In this document: piece by piece, positions 53,235 through 62,014 of the stretch
Numbering within the stretch: position 1 is the first letter of the stretch
Layout of the letters: each line of letters opens with the position of its first letter
DNA from: Lepidostoma basale
Lineage: Eukaryota > Arthropoda > Insecta > Trichoptera > Lepidostomatidae
Length of the DNA stretch: 64,000 bases
NCBI GenBank assembly: GCA_022606425.2
Contig: JAHDVF020000671.1
Coordinates: 186,001-250,000 of the forward strand
Direction of reading: 5' to 3'
Translations under genes and position numbers: made by a program
The notes under the pieces: generated by a model
The model's input: only the letters and a program-made list of their open reading frames with translations
The model's database searches: none
Told to the model about the DNA's origin: nothing

Positions 53235-53530
53235 ATTAAATGTTAGATCTCAGACCAGATAAAAAATACTGAGATACGTAGGTCAGAAGTAATAGATGCC
53301 GTCGAAAGGGTAGCGCTGAAATGGTCTTTTGCGGGACATGTTGCCAGACTAGGAGACCAAAGATGGACCAGAAGGGTAATGGAATAGAAACCTTGTAAGG
53401 ATAGAAGAAACAGACCCTTTCTCGATTGTCTGGTGACATTAAAAAAATTGCTGGTAGCTGGATGCGAAAAGCATAAGATAGGAATACGGGGGAAAGTATA
53501 GAAAGACCTATGTCCAGCAGTGGACGACTA
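53235..53530 (+). mobile_element. T3-related LINE fragment
   Basis: Broken EVIDAVERVALKWSFAGHVA, RLGDQRWTRRVMEW then a stop. Its end ACCTATGTCCAGCAGTGGAC is typical of T3. Confidence 0.6.
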
Positions 53531-53689
53531 CATCAGATAAATTGTATACTCAAAACTAAAACCGAACACTTGATTATTGACATGGATCTCCAACAGCTAT
53601 CTGGAATACTGCAAGGTTTAGAAATCGTAAAAGACTTTGTATACCTGGGTTCTCAAATAATTGCCTAATTAAGATTTGCCCAACAAATA

Positions 53690-54165
53690 AAATAACCCTA
53701 AAACAAATCATATAAAATACAATAGTATAAAATAAAATAACAAAATAAAAATTATTTTAAACATAATGTTCTTTTAAACACTTATAAAACACTTGTCGTC
53801 AGCTGGATAATCCGGACAATTCCACGTATCCACCGTTTTTTTATTAACTTTAATTAGATAAAAATAATAATATAATAATAAATTGGATAATTTATAGAGC
53901 GCCATTTTTATGAATTACTCATCTCAAGGGCGCTGTACTTAAAACAATCCAAGACCAGCAAAAACTTTAAAATATTATTGAAGAATTTATTCAAATTGTC
54001 ATTGTTACAAATGTAAAATTAATTTTTACATTTGTCAAAATTCTTTTATGGACGAAAAAACTTATTTAATTTTAACGTCTAAGCTCTTCAAACGTATTTC
54101 GTGTCCCAACTAACTATTATAAAGTGGGTAAAAACAATCAAAAAAATTATTTCGTTTTAAGTTAT
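53690..54165 (-). mobile_element. NA element interrupted by short repeat
   Basis: NA AT core, ATTCCACGTATCCACCG, then the 9.4-kb-type repeat (about 53868-53945) and the NA 5' segment (TTCGTGTCCCAACTAACTAT). The T1-like 3' terminus is missing. Confidence 0.6.
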
Positions 54166-54299
54166 TTAAAATATAATAATTTTAACTTAAATTAAAAATC
54201 CGCGCTAGAGAGAAAAATTAGGTAAGCACTTTTAGTATAAAAATATATTTATTCCCTTCACATGGCGCGGTTTTATTTTTTATATCGCAAAAACAATAG

Positions 54300-54760
54300 A
54301 TTCTTCTTCTCCGGCGTGACAACCCTAGGTGGGTCTTAGCCTCTTCCAAGAACGTCTTCATCCCATCCTGTCTCTGGCCGCCACCTGCCAGTCTTGCTGC
54401 TCCAGGACCCGACAGTCTGCCACGGCACCATCCAACCATCGCAGTCTCCAGGCCTGCCGACGCTTCTTCGCCTAACTGGATTGGCATACAACACTCTTTT
54501 GGGGAGCTCCAGATCCCCCAAACAGCGCAAATGCCCTAGCCAGCGCAGTCTGCAATATAGTCCTCAGTCCTGGTATACATCGTAGAGCTCTGTGTTGTTT
54601 CTCCTTCTCCACGTCTGACCATCCTTAATGGGTCCAAGGATTCTGCGGAGGATCTTCCTTTCAAATCAGTTCAACTTTATTTCATCACGTCAAGTGAGTG
54701 TCCAAGTCTCCAAGGCTATGCTAGAACTGGTCTAACCATAGATGATTAAATACGTTCTGA
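54300..54760 (-). mobile_element. LINE C-terminus, single representative
   Basis: Minus-strand MRCLGDLELPKRVLYANPVR, RRSVGRPGDCDGWMV, then QTGWDEDVLGRG with frameshifts. Its (GAA) tail is at 54300-54310 as TTCTTCTTCTCC. Confidence 0.55.
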
Positions 54761-54794
54761 TTTAATTAACACGAATGAAAACTTCATCGTCTTC

Positions 54795-55405
54795 TTCTTT
54801 CTCTTGGTTTAGGTCGTATGACCTGTTTGTGACGGTGGGCTGTCCTGGGATGATGATGTCCAGCCATCTCTCCATCTCTTCGGCGGCCTTCCTAGTTATC
54901 TCTTGCTGCTTGGATTTTCATCTTTAACAATTTTTCAATTCTTATATTCTCCATGCGGTCCACGTGCTTTCTCCAAAAGCGCCTTCTGCTTCTTCCACAT
55001 CTCACTATGTCCTCAACACCACAAACAGACCTTATCGTTTCATTTCTGATCCGATCTCTGATGGTTTTGCCTGCGATGGAGCGTAGGGTTCGCATTTCTG
55101 CTAATCTAAGAAGGTTCTTAGTTCTATTGGCTTCGGCTCTGACCTCTATTCCATACGTCATGATGGGGCGAACGCATGCCTTGTATATCTTGACTTTACT
55201 TGAGGTTAGCATGTATTTGTTCCTCCATATGGTGTCGCGCAAGCAGCCAGCCACGGCTGTCGCTTTGTTGGTTTGTGCTCGCACCTCGTCATATAGGTCA
55301 CTGTAGCTACCAATCTCTATGTAAGTGAATCGCATGACTTGCTCAATAGGTGTGTTATCGATGATCAGTTTACATCTGAGCAGCTCTTTTGATATCGTTA
55401 AGCAC
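54795..55405 (-). mobile_element. T2 LINE fragment
   Basis: Minus-strand 54892-55335 (147 codons) reads MRFTYIEIGSYSDLYDEVRA, TKATAVAGCLRDTIWRNKYM, VKIYKACVRPIMTYGIEVRA, LRLAEMRTLRSIAGKTIRDR and RSRRRFWRKHVDRMEN. Near-identical to 9.7-10.1 kb. Confidence 0.8.
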
Positions 55406-55483
55406 TTCGTTTTACAAATAGAGAAATCGTCATGTTATCTTTTTTAGATGTGAGGTGGAATTTGTAGGAGTTTGTGGAACAAA

Positions 55484-55846
55484 TGAAAACGTCTGTTTTA
55501 AACAAGCTTTATTAAATTGTAAATGATTGTCACGTTTCGCCTGTCTAAGGCATTATCAAATGAAGCTAAAAATCAAACGCGTTATAACCTATTTAATCAT
55601 TGTATTAATAAATTGAACTAGTTCAAAGTAATACTTTCCTATATTCTGAGGTTAATCCCTTAATTTGTTTTAAAAAATGTATTGGATCACGTCAAAACCT
55701 TAATTACTGTATTTTGCTCATTTAACACTTGTATTTAAACAGCAGCGCGTTTGATTTATAGCTACAAATGATAATGCCTTAGACAGGCGAAACATATCAT
55801 TCACATAAAATATAATAAAACTTCTAGATAACAGACGTTTTCATTC
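55484..55846. mobile_element. Inverted-arm element with hammerhead-like motif on each arm
   Basis: The left arm starts ACAAATGAAAACGTCTGTTT and the right arm ends in its near reverse complement (ACAGACGTTTTCATTCGT). Each arm carries TGATAATGCCTTAGACAGGC followed by GAAAC, on the minus strand at 55531-55560 and the plus strand at 55769-55795. A Penelope-type coding end lies about 350 bp away. Confidence 0.5.
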
Positions 55847-56199
55847 GTAATAATCATTATTATTAACCGAGCTCTATCTTGGACTGCTATCTTATTTTAC
55901 TTGATTTGTTTATTTTTATTTTGTAATGCAATTTTGTGAATTATGGCTTTTTAACGTGAATTGTGTATATCCTCTTTACCACGTGCTGTTATCGTGCTTT
56001 ATTTGATTTGTGCGTTTTATTATTTATCTCATGCTATTGTCTTATTTTACCTGATTTTCTTATTTGTATTATCCTATTGCCTTGTTTTACTTCATTAGAA
56101 TCCTTCTTTATCATACTATAATGTCTTGTTTTTAGATTTAAATTAAGCCTTCCATCTATCGGAGTTTCCTGGAAACAATGTGTTATTATTAGAGATCTC
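55847..56199. other. AT-rich spacer
   Basis: No gene seen. Possibly decayed retroelement sequence. Confidence 0.3.
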
Positions 56200-56436
56200 T
56201 GAACTTTTCTTTTTTGAACAACTTTTCTGATTTCGCAAACCATCTCATTGAAAAAGATCATTTATTTTATAAAGATAATGGCGTTGAAATTTTGCATGAT
56301 AATAATAGAAATATAACTTTGAGCAATCTCGAAATTTTAGAAATAAAAAAAGCAATTAAAAATAAAGAAAATATTATAAATAATCAAATAAATTTAACAT
56401 CAAGTCCAATCTTTAATTTATTTCCTTTGTTGTAAG
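56200..56436 (+). pseudogene. Penelope-like element C-terminal fragment
   Basis: Frame 56214-56435 reads NNFSDFANHLIEKDHLFYKD, NGVEILHDNNRNITLSNLEI and LEIKKAIKNKENIINNQINL. The pattern F-A-x-H-L-x(5)-H, then E-I-L-H, then L-x-x-L-E-x-x-E-I and N-x-Q-I-N matches the end of the GIY-YIG region of Penelope-like retroelements as I remember it. The RT part is absent. Confidence 0.55.
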
Positions 56437-56635
56437 TAATTACCTGAACCCAAATAAGAACTTTAAATTATTGTTTTAAATTTTAAATTGATTCATAATA
56501 TTTGTTATAACAAAAGCATAAACGTTCCAAAATAAATCTTTATTACATCTGTCAAACTGATCATATTTGTAATTTTTTTTTTAATATAATATTTGAAATA
56601 TTTATATCTTTATAGGTATATTCAGTCGATCTTCG

Positions 56636-56805
56636 TGGCAGAGTGGAAAGAGCTCTGACTTCCAAACCGAAGGTCCCGGGTTCGATTCGCGGCGATGGTA
56701 GTGTGATTGTCACACTGTATTTGGTCTGGTGTAGATTTCTAGTGACAATAAAATGGCAATAGATTGGCTACCTATCACATGACATAAGAATCAATATAAT
56801 AGCTA
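56636..56805 (+). mobile_element. SINE with tRNA-like Pol III head
   Basis: Box A-like TGGCAGAGTGGAAAGAG and box B GGGTTCGATTCGC are correctly spaced. A non-tRNA body and a 3' end ATGACATAAGAATCAATATA follow. A second copy is at 47.1-47.28 kb. The cloverleaf is poor, so it is not called a functional tRNA gene. Confidence 0.65.
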
Positions 56806-56865
56806 AAATATACAGTAATTGGGTTCAAACGACCTGTTGTATACAAGGAAAAAAAAGTAATATCA

Positions 56866-56896
56866 CTCATGAAGGGCTGGTTAGTCCGAAACATGT
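56866..56896 (+). ncRNA. Hammerhead-like motif 3
   Basis: CTCATGA, A, stem GGGCT/AGTCC around GGTT, then GAAACATG. Same layout as motif 1 with one core substitution (CTGATGA to CTCATGA). Confidence 0.3.
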
Positions 56897-57226
56897 TTGA
56901 TATTTATTTTTTTATTTTTTAATTAATGTGAGTGTTGTATTCAAAGTATATAAAAAAATAAACATTAAACATCTACAACACAAAGTTATGGCGAAAATAG
57001 AAGAAAATGTGTGTTTAATTACATATTTTCATTCGTGTTAACCTATTAGTTTGCACGATCACCGACAGATGTCTAAATTCATTTTGACGTAATTGTTTCA
57101 ATTAAAAGACATAATTAAATATGAATTAGTAAAATCTTCTAAATATGTTGAGAAAAATAACCTCAAAAGTTGAAACTTTAACCCTTCATTGCATGGTATT
57201 GCAAATTTGACTCAAACCGAAAAATA

Positions 57227-58513
57227 TTAGGTCCTTACATATGAAATTGGCGTTTTGTATGGGAGGAACATAAAGTTGATTTTTTTTAAATATAATATAT
57301 TTATTTAATCAAAGTATGTACCATTGCTATCTATGCACTTTTGCCATCTCATAGGTAGTTCATCGATCCCTTTACTAAAAAACCATTCGGACGGGAATCA
57401 ATAAAATCTTTGAAGTCGGTTTGGACTGCCCCATCGGAGTTGAATTCTTTCCCATTGCAAGAAGTTATCCAAATTTCGAAAAAAATAGTAATCTCTTGGG
57501 GCAAGGTCCGGAGAGTACGGTGGATGTCTTAGACATTCCAATTGAAGCTCTTCTAATTTGGTAGCCGTCTGTTGTGCAGTGTGTGGTCTAGCGTTATCAT
57601 GAAGCAGCAGTGGCCTAGAGCGATTAACCAGCCTCGGTTGTTTAGCAGCTAGCTTTTCCATCATGGTTTGCAGTTGCTGACAATAGACATCTGCCGTAAT
57701 CGTCTGGCCAGATTTAAGAAAGCTGTAGTGAACGCCACCAGCACTAGTCCACGAAACGCTCACAAGTAACTTTTTTGGAGTCAATTTTCGCTTGGGGCAT
57801 GGTTTGGCTGGTTCGGCAGGGTTCAGCCATTGCGATGAGCGCTTCTGATTATCATACAGGATCCACTTTTCATCACAGGTAATGATTCGATTCAAAATTC
57901 CTTCATTATTGTGCCGGTTGAGTAATGCAACGCAGCAGTCAACGCGCGTTTGTTGATTTGCTTCACTCAATTCGTGAGGTACCCACCTTTCAAGCTTTTT
58001 CACCTTCTCAATTGGCTTCAAGTGGATTAAAACAGTTTTATCACTAACACCGCAGCCTGCAGCTAACTCGGACGTGGTTTGCGATGGATCCGTTTCCACA
58101 ATAGCCTTCAATTCTTCATTATCAACTTTGGTCTCCGGCCGTCCACGGGGTTTGTTCTGCAGGTCGAAATTTCCAGAACGAAAACGTTGGAACCAAAAAC
58201 GCACTGTGTTTTCTTTTGCGGCACCGTCGCCATACACATCATTAATCCTTCGAGCCGTTTCTGCAGCACTGGTGCCACGGTGGAACTCGTACTCGTAAAT
58301 AACGCGATATTTCAAGTTTTCCATTTTGTAAACTGAGTGACGCAAAGAAAAAAAACAATTGAGGAAAAAACAAATGAATTGTAATTTTCGAAACACAAAT
58401 ACTTGAGTAAATAGCTGTATAAATTTGAATTTGGAATTCCTAACCAAAGAGAAGATATTTGAGATCAAAGTTGCCAGTACGGCAAAACGCCAATTTCATT
58501 AGTAAGGACCTAA
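57227..58513 (-). mobile_element. Mariner transposon, complete ends, 1,287 bp
   Basis: Terminal inverted repeats begin TTAGGTCCTTAC at both ends, continuing ATGAAATTGGCGTTTTG with one small difference. They are flanked by TA (57225-57226, 58514-58515), the mariner target duplication. It holds one near-complete transposase gene with two compensating indels. Confidence 0.92.
57305..58324 (-). pseudogene. Mariner transposase (DD34D), two frameshifts
   Basis: Start ATG at 58324 (MENLKYRVIYEYEFHRGTSA) is chosen because it begins the usual mariner N-terminus; the open frame upstream is UTR. The product cuts and reinserts its own element. Visible features are the N-terminal helix-turn-helix region (about residues 5-110), WVPHEL (114-119) and catalytic aspartates D151 (CDEKW), D243 (HDNARPHTA) and D278 (SPDLAPRDYYFF), with 34 residues between the last two. 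An extra base near 57454 throws the frame to a stop at 57398. A missing base in the A-run at 57377-57382 would bring it back to a natural stop at 57305. The expected full length is about 339 residues. All catalytic residues lie before the first indel. A product from this copy would lack the true last 50 residues, so it is probably inactive. Confidence 0.9.
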
Positions 58514-58515
58514 TA

Positions 58516-58830
58516 TACTAACCTTTTAATTTTATTCAAATTCTTGCTGGTATGCTTTAAGGTACATAAAACCATCGCTAGTGGCGCTAGTTTACAAAAA
58601 ATATTAACTTCGATATTAATTTGGTTTTCGAACCTGCTTAAAGATTACTCCCAGTTAATTAGACACATTTAGAGTTTTAAAAAGTTATTTTAAAATAATT
58701 ATATAAAAACCACATTGGCCGGTGAGTATTAAAATCATATTCAATCATTCATTTTATGTATAACATATATAAATAGGAAATATTATCAAATTTATCTTTC
58801 TAGTATTATTATTCCTGTATTCTGGGATTT
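58516..58830. other. Spacer, no gene seen
   Basis: AT-rich. A short TTCTTGCTGG string recalls the NA 5' end. Confidence 0.3.
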
Positions 58831-58834
58831 CATA

Positions 58835-59005
58835 AGCGGCTGTATATGCGAGTGTCTCACTATCCATTCGGGCTACATGGTCCCTCCAGTATCTTCTTCT
58901 GGATCTACTCCACTGAACGATATCTTCTGTCTACGATGTTCTCAGTAGTCCCTTGGTTCGCACAGTGTCGACCCGCGTCTCTACGGCGTACGTCATGATA
59001 GATCG
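58835..59005 (-). mobile_element. T2 LINE small fragment
   Basis: Minus-strand broken equivalent of ETRADTVRTKGLLRTS and SRRRYWRDHVARMDS, resembling the copy next to gene C. Confidence 0.55.
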
Positions 59006-59074
59006 CATTTTTATTATTATTATGGGTTAAACTAATAATTATCAAATTCATTATAAAACAAATTTATTATCTGG

Positions 59075-59510
59075 TTTAAATTTGGCATATAGATAGGAGT
59101 GACATCTCCAAGCGGCTTCTAACAATGCCCAAGGGGCGGGGTAGCCTTTCACTTGTGTTAAAAAGATGTTCTGCTTAATGCTTAATAAACATAAATCTTC
59201 ATAGATGGCGTTAGTATGTAGATTATATAGATTAATCTTACAGATTAACATATATAATCAAAATCTTCATAGATGGCGCATTGAAACTGACATGTGAATT
59301 CTGGTGTTGGACTTTAACATATACGAGTATACAACTTCTAAAAATTTGTCAGACATGGTCATAAGAAAGGTGGAATGGGGAATGTTGTAATTACATAAAG
59401 TGTGCACTTAACCCAACCAATGACAGGTCATAAGTCGTGTAAACACCTTGATCAACCATATTCAGTTTCCAATTTGCATATTCGTCACTATTGAGATACA
59501 ATTAAATCAT
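59075..59510. repeat. Foldback-family copy lacking left arm
   Basis: AGGAGTGACATCTCCAAGCG to CACTATTGAGATACAATTAAATCA. Colinear with 20.3-20.7 kb. Confidence 0.65.
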
Positions 59511-59654
59511 AAATTTATTATTATTATGGTTAAACTAATTTTCATTTCAAAAATTTGTCAATAAAATAAATAAAAATTTATAATAATAAAACAAGGTTTA
59601 TTGTACAAATACATGTTTATTGTTTACACATCAAATTGCGAATTTTTTCCCTGG

Positions 59655-60255
59655 GTCAGAGTTCTAGTTCCAACCCTTATGTGTTGAGGCGAAGCATGAA
59701 ACTGGCAGAAGAAGGATGAGGTACGACAGAATCTTAAATGCTGATATTAGAAAGGAATGTAGAGCAAAGAAGATATTATGTACAAAATTATGAAAGGATC
59801 GCTGCGTTGGTTCGGACATATGGAGCGAATGGGTGAAGAAAGAATGGTTAAAAAAGTATACGTTAACGATGTAAATGGAGTACGGAGTCGAAGTAGATAG
59901 TGGAAAACATGGCATGACCAAATTAATCAAATTTTAAAAGTTGGTCATGTTAGAAGCCGGAAGAATCGACGTGCGTGTATGACTCGCTGTATAAATGTGG
60001 AGGAAGCTAGAGAAGTGAGTGGTGTGGCGGTCCATTCGCTCTGCTTATATCAACGATGTGAATGGAGTACGAAGTCGAGGAAAATCGAGGAAAAGATGGA
60101 ATGACCAGATCAATTTAAATTTTAAAGGGCATGCTAGAAGGAGGAACAATCGACGTGCGTGTTTGACTCGCTGTATAAAATGTGGAGGAAGGTAGATAGA
60201 TGTGTCGGGATAGAGAAGTGTAACGGGTGATTCTCTGCTTGCCCCTTCGTGGAAA
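59655..60255 (+). mobile_element. T1b LINE, two overlapping broken copies
   Basis: CGACAGAATCTTAAATGC ... GSLRWFGHMERMGEERMVKK, VYVNDVNGVRSRSR, then a second partial run from ACGATGTGAATGGAGTACGA repeating the same segment. Both are decayed. It lies just downstream of gene D. Confidence 0.65.
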
Positions 60256-60335
60256 CGGGAGTGAAAGTGACAGCAGGAGACATTATGTCGGCGTATTTAG
60301 AACATAATTTTGTATCTATGATATTGCGTCTTCAA

Positions 60336-60476
60336 TTAACATTCAGATCTTGAATCATCGTTATCATTGCCTCCTGCGTCACAGAACTCCTCACTGCTGT
60401 CATCTTGTGGCACGTATCTGGACAGGAAGTGCTGTTTCCACTGGCCTAGGGGTGCCGGTGGATTAGCAGCTATCAT
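60336..60476 (-). CDS. Gene D exon 2: small acidic secreted protein
   Basis: Acceptor TTATTTTGTAG ends at 60477. The phase-0 frame of 46 residues starts MIAANPPAPLGQW, passes KQHFLSRYVPQDDSSEEFC and ends in an Asp/Asn/Ser-rich tail with a final cysteine before TAA. Joined to exon 1 it gives 62 residues. P-L-G-Q-W matches the P-P-G-N-W of gene A and L-P-E-N-W of gene C at the same place after the signal. Two cysteines could form one disulphide. No known domain. Function unknown. Confidence 0.6.
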   Translation of the reverse strand: MIAANPPAPLGQWKQHFLSRYVPQDDSSEEFCDAGGNDNDDSRSEC

Positions 60477-60589
60477 CTACAAAATAATACAAATTCACAA
60501 ATATTTTTGTGAATGTATACTTATACTTGTATACGAATCCTGGATTTTCACCCATGGGTGGTTAATTCAAATTTTAATTGTATCTCAAG

Positions 60590-60800
60590 AAGATTAGTAT
60601 GGATTTGGAGTATATAAATACAACTTCCAAAAATTTATCATGCATGATCATAAAAACAAATGTGGAATGGGGAATGTTGTAATTACATAAAGCGTGCGCT
60701 TCACCTAACCAATGACAGGTCATAATTTCTGTAAACACCTTGATCATCCATATTCAGTTTCCAGTTTGCGTCTTCGTCTCAATTGAGATACAATTAAAAA
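60590..60800. repeat. Foldback-family short copy in gene D intron
   Basis: AATACAACTTCCAAAAATTT to AATTGAGATACAATT, preceded by AATTGTATCTCAAGAAG, a remnant of the left arm. The flank AACCACCCATGGGTG and GTATACAAGTATAAGTATAC also borders the copy at 10.87 kb. Confidence 0.6.
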
Positions 60801-60833
60801 AAAAAATTAAAAAATCACAACTTGTAACACCCG

Positions 60834-61160
60834 ATGAGTCTGTCGATGCCAGCGAGCCTGGCGAAACAGGTCGCTGTCGAAATAAAGACAAAAGTGGAAG
60901 TAGTTAAAAAAAACATCGTTTTTAAGATTATCAAATGATTTTACTGAAATCTCTTGATGGAATTTCATTTTAAATAATAATTAAATAAAACGATGTTCTT
61001 TTTTTAACTACTTTCACTTTTGTCTTTATTTAGACAGCGACCGGTTTCGTGAAGCTCGCTGGCATCGACGGAATGGTCACAAAACCAGTCTGTCGATGCC
61101 AGCGAGCGAAACCGGTGGCTGTCTGAATAAAGACAAAAGTGGAAACAGTTTAAAAAAACA
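60834..61160. mobile_element. Hammerhead-like motif array in inverted/direct copies
   Basis: Three related strings, GTCGATGCCAGCGAGC...GAAAC[CA]GGT(C/G)GCTGTC, at 60841-60879 (+), 61032-61072 (-) and 61090-61124 (+). Each is followed by AATAAAGACAAAAGTGGAA or its complement. The first two are inverted around a 100-bp spacer. The core reads CTGTCGATG rather than CTGATGATG, so catalysis is doubtful. Confidence 0.45.
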
Positions 61161-61199
61161 TCGTTTTATTTAATTATTATTTAAACATCGTTTTATTTC

Positions 61200-61302
61200 A
61201 TGTATGGAATCGAAGCATGGAACTGGCAAAAGGCAGTCCATTCTTTCTGCCTACCCCTTCGGGGAGACGCCGTGATGGTTAGTTAGTTAGTTAGTTTTAA
61301 TT
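61200..61302 (+). mobile_element. T1 LINE, internally deleted 3' end
   Basis: GAAGCATGGAACTGGCAAAAG is joined directly to GCAGTCCATTCTTTCTGCC and the GTTA tail, with about 300 bp deleted between. It lies in the gene D intron. Confidence 0.7.
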
Positions 61303-61333
61303 TCTTTAAAGAAGACAGCTAAGTTCAACTTAC

Positions 61334-61381
61334 CGTTAAAGAGAAAATTAAAAATAAACATACTAAAAACAAATTCTTCAT
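61334..61381 (-). CDS. Gene D exon 1: signal peptide
   Basis: ATG at 61381 opens MKNLFLVCLFLIFSLT, a compact signal peptide. It ends in phase 0 at a strong donor, GTAAGT (61328-61333). The matching phase-0 acceptor is at 60477, an intron of about 860 bp. A TATA box lies about 80 bp upstream, leaving a short 5' UTR. Confidence 0.65.
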
Positions 61382-61459
61382 GGTTAATTGATTGGTGCAA
61401 TTGTGACTTTCGATCCACACCTTTCTGGCTATATGACTTCAACACAATGATTACGTAAT

Positions 61460-61468
61460 CTTTTTATA
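61460..61468 (-). promoter_or_regulatory. TATA box of gene D
   Basis: TATAAAAAG on the minus strand. A start about 30 bases downstream falls near TCATTGTG/TCATATAG, giving a 5' UTR of 50 to 60 bases before the ATG at 61381. Confidence 0.5.
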
Positions 61469-61494
61469 CGAAAACTAGTAATTGATGTGAAAAC

Positions 61495-61600
61495 AGGGTT
61501 ACCAACTTGCAACAGAGGCAACGAAGATCCCCGGGAATCCAACCCGAGACCTGCTAGATCTTGTCACTCTGCCACGAAAATCGTCACTGAGTAATAAAAC
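61495..61600 (-). mobile_element. tRNA-like SINE head
   Basis: Reading minus: TTTTCGTGGCAGAGTGACAA (box A-like), AGGTCTCGGGTTGGATTCCC (box B-like). No body resembling the 56.6-kb SINE is clear. Confidence 0.45.
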
Positions 61601-61604
61601 CAGT

Positions 61605-61785
61605 CAGAGCCAATAAAGCAAGTTTCTATGATCGTGCTTTCAGCGTTGCGGGTCCGTTGGCGTGGAATAAACTCCATGTTAGTATTAAGTATGGGGATAG
61701 TGACGTTAAACTTAAGAAACTTCTAAAGACTGCACTGTTCGGTCAGTCATTTCCTAGTGCGCCCTTAGAGTAATTGATTTTACAA
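61605..61785 (+). mobile_element. T7 LINE C-terminal fragment
   Basis: SFYDRAFSVAGPLAWNKLHV, then SIKYGDSDVKLKKLLKTALF and a stop: the CR1/Jockey tail motif D-R-A-F-S-V-A-G-P-x-x-W-N. Confidence 0.65.
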
Positions 61786-61881
61786 AACGGCGCACTTAAA
61801 ATACAAGTCATCAGAATAAAAATAGTAAATGATATTTTTAAGCATTAATTGTATCTGTAAATTGGTTTTTGGAGATGAAGA

Positions 61882-62013
61882 TGTATATATGCTACTATGT
61901 TAAGAAACACTTCACATTTTTTAGGTCAATCTACACTGGCGCCAACTATTAAGATTAGATGTACATTGACCTAAAAAACGTGAAGTGTTTCTTAACATTG
62001 TAGCATATGTACA
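61882..62013. repeat. Hairpin: 49-bp inverted repeat around a 34-bp loop
   Basis: Left arm 61882-61930, right arm 61965-62013, matching at about 45 of 49 positions (TTAAGAAACACTTCAC and its complement). It is probably a small foldback MITE. The right arm overlaps the target site of the next transposon. Confidence 0.75.
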
Positions 62014-62014
62014 T

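Noticed and set aside
56636..56707. Functional tRNA gene
   Set aside because: Box A and box B are good, but the anticodon arm and acceptor stem do not pair well, and the sequence continues into a body shared with another dispersed copy, so it is a SINE head.
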